Below, piece after piece: positions 43,668 to 51,366 of a stretch of DNA of 58,813 nt (position 1 is the first letter of the stretch; each line of letters starts with the position of its first letter). Source of the stretch: Allobosea sp. AAP35 (GTDB taxonomy: Bacteria > Pseudomonadota > Alphaproteobacteria > Rhizobiales > Beijerinckiaceae); NCBI RefSeq assembly GCF_001295925.1, contig NZ_LJHQ01000073.1, positions 1-58,813 of the forward strand, in the 5' to 3' direction. The translations under genes were made by a program, and so were the position numbers. The notes under the pieces were generated by a model. The model searched no databases, was not told the DNA's origin, and worked only from the letters and a program-made list of their open reading frames with translations.

Positions 43668-45527
43668 ATGGATCGCATGACAGAGACCACCATGAACCCG
43701 CGCCCCGCTCCGACCACGTTCCAGCCGGTGAAGCAAGGGCTCGGCGCGCCTCAGGCGGCGTTCGCGCTACCGGGTCTGACGCCGGCCGGGCTTCAATCCG
43801 AGGCGGTTCTGGCGCGGCGGCGCTGGCTCGTGCTGGCCGTCAATCTGGCGACGTTGGCGGCGCTGCTCTACGGGCTCTCGCGGGTGCTGGGGGCAGGCGG
43901 CTGGACGGTTGCCGACGGGGCGATCTTCATTGCCTTCCTGTTCGGCGCGCCCTGGACCGTGCTCGGGTTCTGGAACGCGGTGCTCGGGTTCTGGCTGCTG
44001 CATGGCGTCGATGACGGGATGGAGCGCGTTGCGCCCTTCGCCGCCGCAGGCGACGTCCCGACGCCGATCGCGATCCGCACCGCCGTCCTGATGACGTTGC
44101 GCAACGAGGATCCGGAGCGCGCCTTCCACCGCCTGCGCGTCGTCAAGGACAGCCTCGATGCCACCGGCGAGGGCGGCTGGTTCGATTTCTTCGTGCTGTC
44201 GGACAGCGACAATCCGGCGGTTGCGGCCACTGAGGAGGCACTCGCCGCGCAATGGCAGCGCGATGTGGGCGAAGAGGGACGCATCACCTATCGCCGCCGC
44301 AGCGACAATGCCGGGTTCAAGGCCGGCAATGTTCGCGATTTCTGCGAGCGCTGGGGCGACCAGTACGAGATCATGCTGCCGCTCGACGCCGACAGCGTGA
44401 TGGCGGGCGAGGCGATCGTGAAGCTGACGCGGATGATGCAGGCCTATCCGAAGCTCGGCATCCTGCAGAGCCTGGTCGTCGGCATGCCGAGCCAGTCGGC
44501 CTTCGCCCGCGTCTTCCAGTTCGGCATGCGCCAGGGCATGCGGCCCTACACCATGGGGTCGGCCTGGTGGATCGGCGATTGCGGCCCGTTCTGGGGGCAT
44601 AACGCCATGGTTCGGATCGCCCCGTTCCGCGATGGCTGCCATCTGCCGATGCTGCCGGGCGGCGCGCCGCTCGGCGGCGCCGTGATGAGCCATGACCAGG
44701 TCGAGGCCACCCTGATGCGTCGCGCCGGATACGAGGTCCGTGTGCTGCCCGTCGAGATGGGCAGCTGGGAGGAAAACCCGCCGACCATGCTGGATTTCGC
44801 CAAGCGCGACCTGCGCTGGTGCCTCGGCAATCTGCAATATCTCAAGCTGCTCGATCTCCCGGGCCTGCGACCCATGAGCCGGTTCCAGCTCGTCTGGGCG
44901 ATCCTGATGTTCCTCGGCCTGCCGGCCTGGACGCTGATGATCGGGCTTTTGCCGCTGAAGGTGATCGAGGATCGCGGGCTTACCGATTATCCGGCCAGCC
45001 TGGCAGCTGGGCTCTATATTCTGTTCCTGGCCATGTATCTGTCGCCCAAGCTCGCCGGCTTCGCCGACATCCTGCTGCGCAAGGATGGTATGCGCCAATA
45101 TGGCGGGGGGCTGCGCTTCGTCGTCTCTGCGGTCATCGAGGTCGGCTTCGCCTTCCTCCAGGGCGCGGTGTCTAGCTTCCGCACGACGCTGTTCATGGGC
45201 GGGCTTCTGTTTGGCCGCGTCAAGATCGGCTGGGGCGGGCAGGCGCGCGACGCCCATGCCTTGTCCCTGGCGACGGCCTTCTCGGGACTATGGCCGCATC
45301 TTGTCTTCGCCATCTATCTGTTTGGCGCCTTGATCTGGCTTTCGCCTTCCGTGCTGCTCTGGTCGCTGCCGCTGACTGCGGGGTATCTGCTCGCGATCCC
45401 CTTCGCCATGGCGACCGCGCTGCCGTCGCTGGGGACGTGGTTTTCGCGCCGCGGCCTCTGCGGCATTCCCGAGGATTTCGATCCCCCCGCCGAACTCGTC
45501 TCGTTGCGCCAGGGCCAGCCCGCATGA
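43668..45527 (+). CDS. opgH: Glucans biosynthesis glucosyltransferase OpgH (MdoH)
   Basis: OpgH is the inner-membrane glucosyltransferase that makes the backbone of osmoregulated periplasmic glucans. The 619-residue GT2 protein has two N-terminal helices, the catalytic domain with DSDNP, DADSVM and a QVEATLMRRAGYE segment, the KRDLRWCLGNLQY (Q/RxxRW-type) motif, and about six C-terminal helices. It is shorter than the enteric protein, as usual in Alphaproteobacteria. ATG 43668 is used, with 43677 and 43692 as alternatives. opgG is not adjacent; an FkbM methyltransferase follows by overlap. Confidence 0.93.
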   Translation: MDRMTETTMNPRPAPTTFQPVKQGLGAPQAAFALPGLTPAGLQSEAVLARRRWLVLAVNLATLAALLYGLSRVLGAGGWTVADGAIFIAFLFGAPWTVLGFWNAVLGFWLLHGVDDGMERVAPFAAAGDVPTPIAIRTAVLMTLRNEDPERAFHRLRVVKDSLDATGEGGWFDFFVLSDSDNPAVAATEEALAAQWQRDVGEEGRITYRRRSDNAGFKAGNVRDFCERWGDQYEIMLPLDADSVMAGEAIVKLTRMMQAYPKLGILQSLVVGMPSQSAFARVFQFGMRQGMRPYTMGSAWWIGDCGPFWGHNAMVRIAPFRDGCHLPMLPGGAPLGGAVMSHDQVEATLMRRAGYEVRVLPVEMGSWEENPPTMLDFAKRDLRWCLGNLQYLKLLDLPGLRPMSRFQLVWAILMFLGLPAWTLMIGLLPLKVIEDRGLTDYPASLAAGLYILFLAMYLSPKLAGFADILLRKDGMRQYGGGLRFVVSAVIEVGFAFLQGAVSSFRTTLFMGGLLFGRVKIGWGGQARDAHALSLATAFSGLWPHLVFAIYLFGALIWLSPSVLLWSLPLTAGYLLAIPFAMATALPSLGTWFSRRGLCGIPEDFDPPAELVSLRQGQPA

Positions 45528-46285
45528 AGCCTTCGATCTATCGCCCGGGGACGGCCCGGGCGCTGTCGCGATCGCTGCGGGTCTATCATGGCGATCCCAG
45601 CCGCAATGCCGCGATGGATGCTCTCTACGGCCGCTTCCTGCGCCCGGGCGATCTCGCCTTCGACATCGGTTCGCATGTCGGCGACCGGATCTCCTCCTTC
45701 CGCCGGCTCGGCGCGCGCGTCGTCGCGCTGGAGCCGCAGCCGGGCCCCGCGCGGGTGCTGCGGCTGATCCATGGGCGCGACCCTCTCGTGACGCTGGTCG
45801 AGGCCGCCTGTGGCGACAAGGAGGGGCCGGTGACGCTGCGGATCAACAGCGCCAACCCGACCGTTTCGACCGCGTCGACCGCCTTCATCGGGGCCGCGCA
45901 TGGGTCCGAGGGCTGGCAGGAGCAGGTCTGGGATCATGAGATCGAGGTGCCCGGCACCACGCTCGATGCGCTGATTGCGCAGCATGGCGTCCCGGCCCTG
46001 CTCAAGATCGATGTCGAGGGCTTCGAGGCACATGTTCTGGCCGGGCTGACGCGGGCCGTGCCGGCGATCTCCTTCGAGTTCACCACGATCCAGCGCGACG
46101 TGGCGGAAGCCTGCCTCGCTTTGCTGGAGAGGCTGGGGCCCTATCGCTTCAACGTCGCGCTGGGCGAAAGTCAGCGGCTGGAACTCGACGAGCCCGTCAG
46201 TGCCGAAGCGATGAGCGGCTATCTGCGCGCATTGCCGCATGAGGCGAATTCGGGCGATGTCTATGCGGTGTTGAGTCGGGGATGA
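45524..46285 (+). CDS. FkbM-family methyltransferase
   Basis: A 253-residue SAM methyltransferase with the FkbM pattern: LAFDIGSHVGDRISSFRRLG (motif I), VVALEPQPGPARVLRLI, then TTLDALIAQHGVPALLKIDV followed by EGFEAHVLAGL. FkbM enzymes O-methylate sugars or polyketides. Coupling to opgH through an ATGA overlap makes a periplasmic-glucan or related glycan substrate an attractive inference, not shown by the sequence. Confidence 0.88.
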   Translation: MKPSIYRPGTARALSRSLRVYHGDPSRNAAMDALYGRFLRPGDLAFDIGSHVGDRISSFRRLGARVVALEPQPGPARVLRLIHGRDPLVTLVEAACGDKEGPVTLRINSANPTVSTASTAFIGAAHGSEGWQEQVWDHEIEVPGTTLDALIAQHGVPALLKIDVEGFEAHVLAGLTRAVPAISFEFTTIQRDVAEACLALLERLGPYRFNVALGESQRLELDEPVSAEAMSGYLRALPHEANSGDVYAVLSRG

Positions 46286-46290
46286 CCCGT

Positions 46291-46581
46291 TCAGCGCTCT
46301 GCGTCCGATGCCGGATCGCGCGCCGTATGGCGGACAGCAACGATCACGACATCTTCAGGCGAGAGCTGGTAGTAGAGCGCGTAAGGATAGGGCGTTGCGA
46401 ACAGGCGACGCAGGCCCGGTTCTTCTGTCGATTGGCCTGCAAAGGGGTGGCTGCAAAGCAGCTCTGTCAGATCTTTGATGCGTTGCTATATACGTCGGGC
46501 GCCATTCGGCGAATGGGCTGTGATGTAGTCGAGCGTCGCTGCGAGCTCGATCAACGCCTCCGGCGTGTAGCGGAGCCTCAC
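46291..46581 (-). pseudogene. RelE/ParE-family toxin with in-frame TAG
   Basis: The frame starts at GTG 46581, overlapping the antitoxin stop (GTGA), and encodes a ParE/RelE-like toxin: VRLRYTPEALIELAATLDYI and, after the break, QRIKDLTELLCSHPFAGQ, RRLFATPYPYALYYQLSPED and VVIVAVRHTARDP, ending TGA at 46291. Codon 32 (46486-46488 on the plus strand reads CTA) is TAG, while the frame before and after is continuous. The full length would be 96 residues. Unless the stop is read through or is a sequencing error, only a 31-residue peptide is made and the toxin is dead. Confidence 0.75.
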
Positions 46582-46805
46582 AAGTCGTGTTTCCGCCAGA
46601 CAGCCGCAACCTCCCTGTCCGTCGCGAACTCGCGCCGACCGGCCTGGCCGAGCGAGGTCGCAAGAGAGGCTCGCAGCTCAGGTGAAAGCGCGACAGATGC
46701 CGGCTCGTTTCGGGCAGCCGCCAGAATCAAGCCAGCAAGTTCGTCCTGCCTGTCCGGTGGCAGTGCGCGTGCCGCTTCAAGCGCAATTTTGAAGAGCTCC
46801 GTCAT
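46578..46805 (-). CDS. Antitoxin of a ParE/RelE-type module
   Basis: A 75-residue acidic/helical protein (TELFKIALEAARALPPDRQD, then ELAGLILAAARN) ending in FATDREVAAVWRKHDL, a pattern typical of short antitoxins encoded immediately upstream of ParE/RelE toxins. The toxin frame overlaps its stop by 4 bp but contains a nonsense codon, so this antitoxin may be an orphan. Confidence 0.78.
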   Translation of the reverse strand: MTELFKIALEAARALPPDRQDELAGLILAAARNEPASVALSPELRASLATSLGQAGRREFATDREVAAVWRKHDL

Positions 46806-46905
46806 GGCGTAACTCTACAGAATTTCGCCCGGAGACGCTATGCCTTCCATCGTCGCCTGACAGAGGCGCTCCGTAGCTCGGCCTTCAAGGCTTCAAGGAT
46901 AGACA

Positions 46906-47871
46906 ATGATCTCTGTGCTTCGCCCGCTTTTTCTCTCGCTGACGCTGTTCGCTTCGCCTGCCTTGGCCGCCAGCGACGTGGCGGTGGAGGTCAAAAACGA
47001 ATCCGAGCCGGTGCTCTGCGCCGAGAAGGACAATGTCACGATCAAGGCGATCTCGCCCGAGGTCCGCCGCTTCCAGATCGAGGCGGCGCACCCGGCCTAT
47101 ATCGCCGGGCTTTTGCGCGACAATTGGGAGGCCGACTGGACCGCCTGCGACATGACGGGCGACCCCGTCTTCGCCGCGCAGACGCCGCCGCGCCGCGTCA
47201 CCTTCTATGAGAGCATCGAGTACTGGCTCGTCGGCTACACCTTTCCGACCTTCTGGCGCCCCTCCGACACCACCTTCAAGGTGGGGGACCGTGTCGAGAA
47301 GGGCCTGCATCTCGTCCAGCTCTGGAAGCTCGGCAAGGACCGCTCGCATGAGCTGCTCGTCGTTTATCCGCAGGACGGCTACTGGCGCGCCCGGCCGATG
47401 CCGCCCTCGCAGCTGCCCGCCACGGCCTATGGCTCCTCCTTCCTCTTCGGCCCGATCGAGCAGGACGGGGCGCGGCCCGTCGTCAATATCAGGGAAATCG
47501 AGTTCGACCCCAAGACGACCTCGTTCACGCTGAGCTTCAAGGACGGATCGACCGGCACGCTGAAGCTCGACAGCGTCGATGAGAACCGCATGGTGCTGGA
47601 TGCCGTGCTCGACAAGCCCGTGACCGGCGGCAAGGCCTTCGTCGCGCTGCGCTCGATGTATGTCACCGAGGGCAACAACGATGTCGCGCAGATCGCGATC
47701 CGCGAGCCAGGTGCAAAGAGCTGGCGTGAGGAGAAGCTGATGCCGTTTACCGGCGGCAAGGCGACCGACATCTGGATGGGCCGGACCACGCATTCGCGCC
47801 ACAACACCTCCTCTCCCGACATGGTGTTCCGGAACTTCGCGAAGGACCCGAACTCGCCGGCCAAGAAGTAG
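46906..47871 (+). CDS. Secreted protein of unknown function
   Basis: A 321-residue exported protein with a Sec signal (MISVLRPLFLSLTLFASPAL, cleavage after ALA). The mature part is beta-rich and contains VEVKNESEPVLCAEKDNVTI, a W-rich stretch (LLRDNWEADWTACDM) and YWLVGYTFPTFWRPSDTTFK. The C-terminal half (FDPKTTSFTLSFKDGSTGTL) looks like a beta-sandwich. Two Cys in the first third could form a disulfide. No family is recognised with confidence. It stands alone between the second TA module and hyi. Confidence 0.75.
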   Translation: MISVLRPLFLSLTLFASPALAASDVAVEVKNESEPVLCAEKDNVTIKAISPEVRRFQIEAAHPAYIAGLLRDNWEADWTACDMTGDPVFAAQTPPRRVTFYESIEYWLVGYTFPTFWRPSDTTFKVGDRVEKGLHLVQLWKLGKDRSHELLVVYPQDGYWRARPMPPSQLPATAYGSSFLFGPIEQDGARPVVNIREIEFDPKTTSFTLSFKDGSTGTLKLDSVDENRMVLDAVLDKPVTGGKAFVALRSMYVTEGNNDVAQIAIREPGAKSWREEKLMPFTGGKATDIWMGRTTHSRHNTSSPDMVFRNFAKDPNSPAKK

Positions 47872-47978
47872 GGCGTTCCGTCAGGCGCCGGAACGCTTGC
47901 CGGCGTTGATGCGTTGCCGCATGACGCGGGCCGCGCATCGCGCTAGCTTCGCGCATTGCCACCTACTCCGGGACTGCC

Positions 47979-48788
47979 ATGCCGCGCTTTGCCGCCAATC
48001 TGTCGATGATGTTTACCGAATGGGCGTTCCTCGACCGCTTCAAGGCAGCCGCCGATGCCGGCTTCCCGGCGGTGGAATTCCTTTTCCCTTACGAGCACCC
48101 GGCCGAGCCTATCGGGCTGGCGCTTTCGGGCGGCGAACTTCAGCAGGCCCTGTTCAACCTGCCGCCTGGGGATTTCGCCGCGGGCGAGCGCGGGATCGCG
48201 GCGCTGGTCGGCCGAGAGGACGAATTCAGGGCGGGTGTCGAAACCGCGCTGGCCTACGCCCATGAGACCGGCGTCAAGCGCCTGCACATGATGGCTGGTC
48301 TGGCCGACGCCGAGGACGCGGCCGCGCAAGAGACCTATCGCGCCTCGATTGCCTTCGCCGCCGATGCGCTCGCGCCCCATGGCATCGATCTGCTGCTGGA
48401 GCCGATCAACGGCAAGGATATGCCGGGCTACTTCCTCAACGACTTCGACCGCGCAGCGTCCTACATCCGCGAGGCCGGGCGGCCCAACGTCAAGCTGCAG
48501 TTCGACATGTATCATTGCGAACTCATCCATGGCGATGTCGCGGGCAAGCTGAAGGCCCTGTTTCCCCTGGTCGGCCATGTCCAGATCGCCAGCGCCGCCG
48601 GCCGCCACGAACCTGACGACCAGGGCCCCGATTATCCCGCCCTGTTCGCGCTGCTGGACGAGCTTGGCTATAAGGGGTTCGTCGGTTGCGAGTACCGTCC
48701 CCGCGCCGGCACGCTCGAAGGGCTGGCCTGGTTTGCCCCCTATCGACGCCATGATTATCCGCGGGCCGACCCGCTGGACGTCGCGTGA
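47979..48788 (+). CDS. hyi: Hydroxypyruvate isomerase-like protein Hyi
   Basis: A 269-residue TIM-barrel isomerase (AP-endonuclease-2 family) interconverting hydroxypyruvate and tartronate semialdehyde in glyoxylate metabolism; the related OtnI acts on 2-oxotetronate. Typical features are FAANLSMMFTEWAFLDRFKA, AGFPAVEFLFPYEHP, IDLLLEPINGKDMPGYFLND (catalytic Glu), LQFDMYHCELIHGD and the C-terminal GFVGCEYRPRAGT (second catalytic Glu). The glk start overlaps its stop (TGATG). Confidence 0.9.
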   Translation: MPRFAANLSMMFTEWAFLDRFKAAADAGFPAVEFLFPYEHPAEPIGLALSGGELQQALFNLPPGDFAAGERGIAALVGREDEFRAGVETALAYAHETGVKRLHMMAGLADAEDAAAQETYRASIAFAADALAPHGIDLLLEPINGKDMPGYFLNDFDRAASYIREAGRPNVKLQFDMYHCELIHGDVAGKLKALFPLVGHVQIASAAGRHEPDDQGPDYPALFALLDELGYKGFVGCEYRPRAGTLEGLAWFAPYRRHDYPRADPLDVA

Positions 48789-49786
48789 TGCCGGATTTCG
48801 CCTATCCGCTTCTGGTCGCCGATATTGGCGGGACGAATTGCCGCCTGGGATTGGTCGAACGGGCCGGGGCTTCACCTGTCCATCTCGCCCGGATTGCCAC
48901 CGGCAGCGCCCCGACGCCGGAAGCCGCGTTCGAGGCGGTCCTGACCACGCTGTCACAGCGCCCGCGTTCGGCGGTGCTGGCCGTCGCCGGGCCGCTCGAA
49001 GGACGCATGGCGCAGCTGACGAATGCGCAATGGCATTTCGATGGGCCTTCCCTGGGGAAGGCGCTCGGCCTTGAACAAGGCCTGCTCGTGAATGATTTCG
49101 AGGCGCAGGCGGCCTCGCTGTCCGTGCTGGGCGCCGGCGACATGACCACGCTGGTGACGGGCGAGCCTGATCCCGCCGGGGTACAGCTTGTGCTCGGGCC
49201 AGGCACGGGATTTGGAGCGGCGGCGCTGCTCAGCCGCGCCGGGCGCGGCGTCATCGTGCCGACGGAGAGCGGGCATATCGGCATCGGTCCCGAGGATCCC
49301 ACCGAGGAAAAGATCTGGCCTGCCCTGGCAGCGGGGATCGAGCGCGTCACGGTCGAGGCGCTGCTGAGCGGCGACGGGCTGGTGCGCCTTCACCGTGCCG
49401 TGGCCAGCCAGGCGGGGATGCTGGAGCCCGATGTCAGCGCCGCCGATGTCACGACGCTGGCGCTCGACGGCGATCCCGTCGCCCTGAAAGCCGTGGTCTG
49501 TTTCTGGCGGCTGCTGGCGCGGGTGGCGGGGGATCTCGCACTCGTCTTCAAGGCCACGGGCGGGGTCTATATTTCAGGCGGAATCGTGCCGCGCCTGCTG
49601 CCGCTGGCTGAGCGCGGCGCGATCCGGGCGGTCTTCGCGGGCAAGCCGCCGATGGAAGATCTGGCGGCGCGCTTTGCGCTGCATGCCATCACCGCCCCCG
49701 ACGGCGCCGAGCGGGGACTGGCCGCGATCGCGGCCGCGCCGCAGCGTTTCGGCCTCGACGATCCTTCCCGGTTGTGGTTTGCCTGA
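48788..49786 (+). CDS. glk: Glucokinase Glk
   Basis: A 332-residue proteobacterial-type glucokinase phosphorylating glucose with ATP. Visible motifs are the phosphate loop LLVADIGGTNCRLGLVE, the catalytic region GLLVNDFEAQAASL, LVLGPGTGFGAAAL, ESGHIGIGPEDP and the C-terminal GGVYISGGIVPRLL. Zinc-binding Cys of ROK kinases is absent, placing it in the Glk family. ATG 48788 is coupled to hyi; GTG 48785 is an alternative. Confidence 0.93.
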   Translation: MPDFAYPLLVADIGGTNCRLGLVERAGASPVHLARIATGSAPTPEAAFEAVLTTLSQRPRSAVLAVAGPLEGRMAQLTNAQWHFDGPSLGKALGLEQGLLVNDFEAQAASLSVLGAGDMTTLVTGEPDPAGVQLVLGPGTGFGAAALLSRAGRGVIVPTESGHIGIGPEDPTEEKIWPALAAGIERVTVEALLSGDGLVRLHRAVASQAGMLEPDVSAADVTTLALDGDPVALKAVVCFWRLLARVAGDLALVFKATGGVYISGGIVPRLLPLAERGAIRAVFAGKPPMEDLAARFALHAITAPDGAERGLAAIAAAPQRFGLDDPSRLWFA

Positions 49787-49834
49787 TTTCGGCGCGCCGG
49801 CCGGCGGGCTGCAAACCGACCGTCACGCGCTGCC

Positions 49835-50881
49835 TTGTCTGCCATCCTCCCCATTCAGGCGCTTCGGGCGCTCGCGGCCTTCATGGTCGCCGTACATCAT
49901 GTCCAGCCCGATGCCGCCGTGCTGGCGCGGCAGGGGGGGCTGAGCTTCGCGCGCAGCGACGTGCTGCCCTGGATGGCGGGCGTCGACATCTTCTTCGTCG
50001 TCTCCGGCTTCATCATGGTCCATGCCTCGGGCTCGCTGTTTGGGCGTCCTGACGGGCCGACCCTGTTCCTGCAGCGCCGACTCGCGCGGATCGTGCCGCT
50101 CTACTGGGCGGCGACGACACTGTTCCTGCTGACGGGTCTGATCGTCCCGGCGCTGCTCAACTCCGGCACGCCCAGCCTGGGGCAGATCGCCGCCTCCTAT
50201 CTGTTCTGGCCTGCCGTCTCGCCACAGGGCCTCGTCCAGCCGGTCTATTCGCTGGGCTGGACGCTCAATTACGAGATGCTGTTCTACGTGCTGTTCGCCG
50301 CCGCGCTGGTGCTGCCTGCGCGCTTCGTGGTGGCGGCGGTTACTTTCGCGCTGGTGGCGCTTGTGGCGAGCGAAGCGCTGGCCGGACCGCTGCCACTTCC
50401 GTTCGGCTTCTGGGGACAGCCGATCGTGCTCGAATTCGCAGCCGGCATGGGCCTGGCCCTGCTGCGGCAGCGCGGCCTGCGGCTGGGCGCGGCGCTGCGC
50501 TGGTCATTCGTGGCGGGCGCCGTCTTGCTGCTCCTGTCCGGTCAATATCTTTTGCTGCCGGCAGGTCCTTGGCGCGATCTCGCTGTGCACGGCACGGCCG
50601 CGACGCTTCTGGTCCTGGCTGCGGTGTCCGGCTTCCAGGCGGGCGTGCCGCCGCGGCTGATGACAGCTTTCGCGCGGGTCGGCGATGCGTCCTACGCGCT
50701 CTACCTCGTCCACCCATTCGCGATCCGCGGCTCGCGCGAGGTCTTCACGCTCGCCGGCATCCACGAGCCCGCCCTGTTCGTCGTGGTCGCGCTGGCGGTA
50801 GCGGTGATTGCGGCACTGGTCGTCCACCAGCTGTTCGAGGTTCCCATGACCCGCGGGCTGAGGCGGCTGTCGGGCGCCTGA
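49835..50881 (+). CDS. Acyltransferase 3 family membrane protein
   Basis: A 348-residue protein with about ten membrane helices. The signature of the AT3 (OafA/ExoZ-like) family is clear: PIQALRALAAFMVAVHHVQP with the catalytic His, GVDIFFVVSGFIMVHAS and FLQRRLARIVPLYWAATTLF. LGWTLNYEMLFYVLFAAALV is also present. It probably O-acetylates a surface glycan. The start is TTG 49835, as no ATG precedes the conserved N terminus. Confidence 0.88.
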   Translation: MSAILPIQALRALAAFMVAVHHVQPDAAVLARQGGLSFARSDVLPWMAGVDIFFVVSGFIMVHASGSLFGRPDGPTLFLQRRLARIVPLYWAATTLFLLTGLIVPALLNSGTPSLGQIAASYLFWPAVSPQGLVQPVYSLGWTLNYEMLFYVLFAAALVLPARFVVAAVTFALVALVASEALAGPLPLPFGFWGQPIVLEFAAGMGLALLRQRGLRLGAALRWSFVAGAVLLLLSGQYLLLPAGPWRDLAVHGTAATLLVLAAVSGFQAGVPPRLMTAFARVGDASYALYLVHPFAIRGSREVFTLAGIHEPALFVVVALAVAVIAALVVHQLFEVPMTRGLRRLSGA

Positions 50882-50891
50882 GGCGGCATGC

Positions 50892-51230
50892 CTATCGCAG
50901 GCGCCGGCCCTTCAGCGACTGGCCGACGACGCCACCGCTGCGGCGGCGCTCGGCGCGCCTGGCCTTGATCGCTTCGACATGCTCGGGCTGCGGATGATAG
51001 CCGCGCTCCATGATCTCGAGAGCGTATTCCTCATAGGTCAGGCCGAGCGCCTGCGCGTTCTCCTCGCGACGCAAGGCGATGTCGCGCGGCTTCTTCCAGG
51101 CCTTGCGATGGGCGAAGCGCCAGTCGAAGGTGGTGCCGATCATGCCGGAACCCGTCGCCGCGCGGCGCTTGCGCGGTTGCAGCGGTGGGCCGCCATTATG
51201 GCCGATCCCGATCTTGCGTAGGCGCGCCAT
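50892..51230 (-). CDS. Conserved small basic protein of unknown function
   Basis: A 112-residue, highly basic protein starting MARLRKIGIGHNGGPPLQPR. The GIGHNGGPPL motif is common at the N terminus of small Hyphomicrobiales proteins of unknown role. The middle part (WRFAHRKAWKKPRDIALRRE, then LTYEEYALEIMERGYHP) is helical and charged, and the C terminus is Arg-rich, suggesting nucleic-acid contact. It is convergent with the acyltransferase gene, 11 bp apart. Confidence 0.72.
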   Translation of the reverse strand: MARLRKIGIGHNGGPPLQPRKRRAATGSGMIGTTFDWRFAHRKAWKKPRDIALRREENAQALGLTYEEYALEIMERGYHPQPEHVEAIKARRAERRRSGGVVGQSLKGRRLR

Positions 51231-51366
51231 GATTCTTCAACTCGCAGGGCTGCGACCCGATGCTACGGGTCGAACTGGCTTTGGCAAGGGCTGTGCCACG
51301 GCCTGCGGGCGTGACATCGCGGCCCTGCCGGGCTATCTCGCCTGCTTCCCCTTCACGGACATCCCC

